Of a stretch of DNA of 64,000 nucleotides, positions 62,301 to 64,000 are shown piece after piece (the stretch's first letter is position 1; each line of letters begins with the position of its first letter). The stretch is from Chrysogorgia sp. JL179-B06 (lineage: Eukaryota; Cnidaria; Anthozoa; Scleralcyonacea; Chrysogorgiidae): contig JAYKKM010000450.1 of the NCBI GenBank assembly GCA_035772405.1, positions 2,943,501 to 3,007,500 on the forward strand, in the 5' to 3' direction. The notes beneath the pieces are model-generated. The model ran no database searches, was not told where the DNA came from, and saw only the letters and a list, made by a program, of their open reading frames with translations. Made by a program: the position numbers and the translations under genes.

Positions 62301-63332
62301 CGGTCTCCATATAAACGCAACTGCGAAAATAACAGTAAATTATACACAAGCCGAGATCCCGGTATACCGGGACGTCCCGGGATCATATAAACAGGCCCTA
62401 ATTGGTATCCTACGCTGCTGCGTAATAGTTCTTGAACATCTACTTAATTTTTACTTCAATTTAATTCATTGGGCCACCCTGCCACATTATTATGTATATG
62501 AATATGTTTTGTGTGTCCATAATTGTGTAAATGCATGTGAACATGTATTCTATACAGCTGGCAAAGAAATATGATTTCTTCGAGCCTTGCATAGAAGCTT
62601 CTTAATATTCAAAGCACTTGCAGCTCTTGTTCAAATGAAAAAGAATTCGACAAAGCAAGCGGAAACGCTGGTGGGAGCTATAGTCTTTCTGACGTGCGAA
62701 TCGATCATGGAATTTGGGTGTAGCGGCGAAAAAACTAATCGAACCATTTAGTAGCTGGTTCCCTCCGAAGTTTCTCTCACGATAGCTGGAACTCAGATGC
62801 AGTTTTATCAGGTGAAGCGAATGATTACTGATTAGAGGTCTTAGAGTTTAACCTATTCTCATTTGAAAGCAACTTAAGAAAGCAACCTTAAGCAAGAAAA
62901 TGCACTGTGGAAGTCGATAATTCGTAATTTCTTTCACCGTTTTCGTTTGCTTAATGAAAGGTACCTACGTTTGCTTAATGAAAGGTACCTACTAACATAA
63001 ATAGACGCCTTCCTTACCATCTGAGTTGCCACATGAAGCCCAAGTTTAGTCACCAGCCTTCTCTCTCGTGTCCCTAAAGACATTCACGATTACATTTTTG
63101 ACATTTTTGAATTAGTGAAAAGAAAGAAAAAATAGCGGAATGCTTGGCATCAAAGGTGAACTCATACCCATTCCATTCAGAGCATTCTGTGCCATCATCA
63201 ATGCAGCCATGACGTCCTGCAAAACAACATCATCATAATGTTAGGTCTTCACACAATAACATCATCACTAATGTACAGTAACCACATTACCAGTCGCTTG
63301 TGTGTGTACTTTCTATCAGCAGTAACACGGAG
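50303..63332 (-). CDS. WASHC4: WASH complex subunit 4 (SWIP), C-terminal 665 aa; 5' end outside window
   Basis: Exons 5' to 3': 63291-63332, 63168-63216, 63018-63073, 61430-61552, 61093-61155, 60603-60716, 60377-60469, 60006-60081, 59360-59514, 58278-58352, 57115-57309, 56018-56171, 54835-54901, 54488-54574, 53827-53890, 53657-53740, 52931-53027, 51932-52026, 51591-51686, 51399-51507, 50303-50406. Every junction keeps frame (1998 bp). SWIP is a scaffold of the WASH complex that activates Arp2/3 on endosomes. Matches to the family: [151 protein letters not shown]. The tail ([14 protein letters not shown]) is lineage-specific. Introns are loaded with tandem arrays and transposon fragments. Confidence 0.95.
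50623..50751. mobile_element. Short foldback MITE (ATAGACCTTTCC termini)
   Basis: ATAGACCTTTCCGCACGGCA...TTTTGATTGGCTGTT is mirrored at 50695-50751, arms about 55 bp with scattered mismatches. It lies in the last WASHC4 intron. Confidence 0.85.
51055..51262 (+). mobile_element. SINE body, copy 3, with different 5' sequence
   Basis: It matches the body of the SINE at 31051 and 48228 from GGACCACCACTCAGGGTCTT to the ACTAAAC tail, including an uninterrupted CGACCTTAAATCG. Instead of the usual head it is preceded by a different inverted tRNA-like piece (GGAATTGAACCCGTGACCC, minus). WASHC4 intron. Confidence 0.85.
52065..52728 (+). mobile_element. LINE 3' end, 5'-truncated, with poly(A)
   Basis: Open from 52067 to the stop at 52543-52545. 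Residues include [39 protein letters not shown] and a zinc-binding-like [20 protein letters not shown], the C-terminal segment of a family of cnidarian-type LINE proteins (recalled, not searched). It ends with AATAAA and an A-rich tail (52706-52728). Antisense to WASHC4 in its intron. Confidence 0.8.
53318..53633. repeat. ~316-bp foldback element
   Basis: TTATCTCACGTTTGGGGATT-type termini are mirrored at both ends. Complementarity runs almost to the centre, including GATGTCACAAGAGGCATT and its inverse. WASHC4 intron. Confidence 0.88.
53960..54415. repeat. CCGTCCGTCCATCCCTCC minisatellite
   Basis: A pyrimidine-rich array of 4-nt blocks (CCGT, CCAT, CCCT, CCTT). Minus-strand frames ([11 protein letters not shown]) are artefacts. 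WASHC4 intron. Confidence 0.95.
55028..55965 (-). repeat. 88-bp satellite made of tRNA-like units, ~10 copies
   Basis: Units start near 55090, 55178, 55266, 55354, 55440, 55524, 55612, 55702, 55790 and 55876 (GGTAGAGTGAAGGTTAC). Read on minus each unit contains ATGTAGCTCAATGGTTAGAGC (A-box-like), GATCATCAGAAGGTTACAGG-like sequence and CCTTCACTCTACCATCTCAG, paralleling the tRNA-like SINE at 360-1118. The B box is degenerate (GGTTGTAC). WASHC4 intron. Confidence 0.88.
56300..56560. mobile_element. Truncated MITE of the 49247 family
   Basis: It shares AAAATACAAATGTAGTTCAT, TTGGAGAGTTTGTCCAA and TATGACGTCACTGAGTG with 49247-50079, rearranged and missing one terminus. WASHC4 intron. Confidence 0.75.
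57448..58105 (-). pseudogene. Broken ORF of 28-aa Arg/Glu-rich repeats
   Basis: On minus from the ATG at 58103-58105 it reads [20 protein letters not shown], then AEEREDRLC, then about seven 84-bp repeats of [20 protein letters not shown] plus EEREDRLC, ending in a stop near 57448. Two units carry a 2-bp insertion (near 57843 and 58013) that shifts the frame, so the full stretch cannot be read. The Arg-rich repeat resembles STPR-type repeats found in FMBP-1-like DNA-binding proteins and at the N-terminus of some cnidarian and fish transposon-related proteins; this is from memory. Same strand as WASHC4, inside its intron. Confidence 0.6.
58423..58830. repeat. Foldback element family F1, complete copy
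   Basis: Left arm 58423-58550 (AAAGAACTCTTGAAACTATA) and right arm about 58700-58830 are complementary. The centre has ATGCAGGTGCATG-type palindromes. Related copy at 6470-6775. WASHC4 intron. Confidence 0.82.
58980..59262 (-). mobile_element. 5S rRNA-headed SINE
   Basis: On minus, about 59150-59225 reads AAGTCAAGCCCACTCGGACA, GGTTAGTACTTGGATGGGTG and ACCATCTGGGAATAACC, matching the 3' half (internal promoter side) of 5S rRNA. A ~170-bp unrelated body follows (GGTTTTCCTCCGGGGTCTCC to GCCTGCAGCGCC). It is a SINE3-type element or 5S pseudogene fusion, not a functional 5S gene. WASHC4 intron. Confidence 0.75.
59262..59356. repeat. 33-bp tandem triplicate abutting a splice donor
   Basis: Three units of GTAAGAATCCACCCGCGGAG-TTTCATACCC end three bases from the exon at 59360-59514, so the donor (GTGGGTATG on minus) lies in the first unit. 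Confidence 0.9.
59553..59945. repeat. ~19-20-bp minisatellite (CTTCCCAAGTGTTCCCCCAA), array 1
   Basis: About 20 units in the WASHC4 intron 59515-60005. Plus and minus frames ([22 protein letters not shown]) are artefacts. The same unit recurs at 61205-61402. Confidence 0.95.
60195..60350. repeat. CCGTCCGTCC/CCCTCCCTCC low-complexity tract
   Basis: Pyrimidine-rich 4-mers like those at 53960-54415, in another WASHC4 intron. Confidence 0.9.
60765..61050. repeat. (GATGATGGTGAT)n-type trinucleotide region
   Basis: GATGATGAC/GAAGATGATGGT units in the intron 60717-61092. His- or Asp-rich frames are artefacts. Confidence 0.9.
61205..61402. repeat. Minisatellite array 2 (same unit as 59553-59945)
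   Basis: Ten units of ACTTCCCAAGTGTTCTCCCA in the WASHC4 intron 61156-61429, same orientation as array 1 about 1.3 kb away. Confidence 0.95.
61665..61928 (+). mobile_element. CR1-like LINE 3' fragment
   Basis: Plus frames read [27 protein letters not shown] and, shifted, [20 protein letters not shown], related to the C-terminal end of the LINE at 11776-12388. It is cut by the MITE at 61929; LINE-like 3' sequence resumes near 62401 (AATTGGTATCC...GGGCCACCCTGCCAC). WASHC4 intron. Confidence 0.75.
61929..62400. mobile_element. MITE with AGGGCCTGTTTATATGATCC termini
   Basis: AGGGCCTGTTTATATGATCC at the left is mirrored at the right end. The interior has many copies of a CCGGTATACCGGGATGTCCC-type palindromic motif in both orientations near each terminus. 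Inserted in the LINE fragment at 61665; no transposase. Confidence 0.85.
62650..62885 (+). pseudogene. 28S rRNA fragment (rDNA pseudogene)
   Basis: GCGGAAACGCTGGTGGGAG, CTGACGTGCGAATCGATC, GACTAATCGAACCAT-like (AACTAATCGAACCATTTAG), TAGCTGGTTCCCTCCGAAGT, GATAGCTGGAACTC, CAGTTTTATCAGGT, AAGCGAATGATTA and TTAGAGGTCTT follow the order of a highly conserved internal part of metazoan 28S rRNA. Small insertions (ACTGATT) and substitutions show it is not functional. No neighbouring rDNA is seen. It lies in the WASHC4 intron 61553-63017, antisense to the gene. Confidence 0.9.
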
Positions 63333-63542
63333 CTGAAAAGAGAAGAGAATAAACCATTTACTGTATAACATAAACTGTGTCGTGCTTCTTCGCTTTAGAG
63401 TATCTATCTGTGCTTAGTAATCTTCACTGGTTGCCAGTAAGACCAATCTTAAGTTTGGGTTTTTTATAAAGGCTTCGAAGACGAATTATATACAACAAGG
63501 GAGCTGGTGGGTTTGGAGGCGAGGGGTAAATGTCCCCCGAAA

Positions 63543-64000
63543 TTTTTTATTGTCTTATTTGGAAGAACTTTTAAAATGATAAAGTAACTTCTTTTGAAGA
63601 TTCTCGTTCCTTCGCTTTCTTTTTGAGATATATCAGTTTGTTTGATATGCAAATGTCCGGAATATACGTCACACATGCATAATGACTTATCAGAGAATGT
63701 TATATATCTTTGCGTTCATCAAATAAAAACACTAAAGTGTGAATAACACGTGTGTATATGTTTCTCCCACAACACCAAACCTCTTGATTTTAAAGGATTT
63801 CGTTCGAGAATAAAGAGATACACACATTTCTCCAATAAGTCATTATGCATGTGTGACGTAAATTCCGGACATTTGCATATCAAACAAACTGATATATCTC
63901 CAAAAGAAAGTGAAGAAACGAAAATCTTCAAAAGAAGTTACTTTATCATTTTAAAAGTTCTTCCAAATAAGACAATAAAGAAGACAATAATTTTGAGGTT
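63543..64000. repeat. Foldback element family F2, both arms
   Basis: The arm at 63543-63690 (TTGTCTTATTTGGAAGAACT) is mirrored at about 63838-63985; the centre matches 25540-25680. It reaches the window edge, so its right terminus may be incomplete. Confidence 0.85.

Overview
This window reads as nuclear DNA of an invertebrate animal. It is AT-rich, has compact multi-exon genes with GT-AG introns, and is dense in non-LTR retrotransposons, Penelope-like elements, tRNA- and 5S-like SINEs, foldback/MITE elements and minisatellites. The repeat mix resembles anthozoan cnidarians (corals, anemones). That is an impression from memory of such genomes, not something the sequence proves.

Five protein-coding loci are supported. 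(1) The last two coding exons of a succinate-semialdehyde dehydrogenase (ALDH5A1-like), plus strand, 1263-2030. (2) A complete mitochondrial S-adenosylmethionine carrier (SLC25A26), plus strand, 30691-35288, 270 aa if a short first exon is accepted. (3) and (4) Two complete proton/myo-inositol cotransporter-like paralogues (SLC2A13/HMIT family), arranged head-to-head: copy A on minus (36531-40684, 574 aa) and copy B on plus (42339-46277, 558 aa). They share exon number, intron phases and two exon lengths. (5) The 3' part of WASHC4/SWIP (WASH complex subunit 4), minus strand, 50303-63332: 21 exons encoding the C-terminal 665 residues; the 5' exons lie beyond the right edge. Exon phases sum correctly for loci 2-4 and for the visible part of locus 5.

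Layout. 1-2030: inverted tRNA-like repeats and the ALDH5A1 end, with an intron made mostly of a pure pyrimidine microsatellite. 2.2-6.4 kb: 182-bp tandem repeat, then a near-intact CR1-like LINE inserted in the centre of a palindrome. 6.4-8.2 kb: MITE debris and a perfect hairpin. 8.2-12.7 kb: an internally deleted BEL/Pao-type LTR element whose 3' LTR holds two LINE fragments. 12.7-30.7 kb: gene-poor; triplicated exon-like cassettes, an 18-bp array inside a MITE-like element, a triplet of hairpins, two Penelope-like fragments, an RTE-like LINE remnant. 30.7-46.3 kb: the three transporter genes. 46.3-50.2 kb: MITEs, including a PIF/Harbinger-like one inserted in a SINE. 50.3-64 kb: WASHC4, whose introns hold eight tandem arrays, a satellite made of tRNA-like units, a broken 28-aa-repeat ORF, a 5S-like SINE, LINE ends and a 28S rRNA fragment.

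The genes do not form a pathway. The inositol transporter pair is the one functional cluster. No new enzymatic system was found; the most unusual content is the repeat biology and the diverged second inositol-transporter paralogue.
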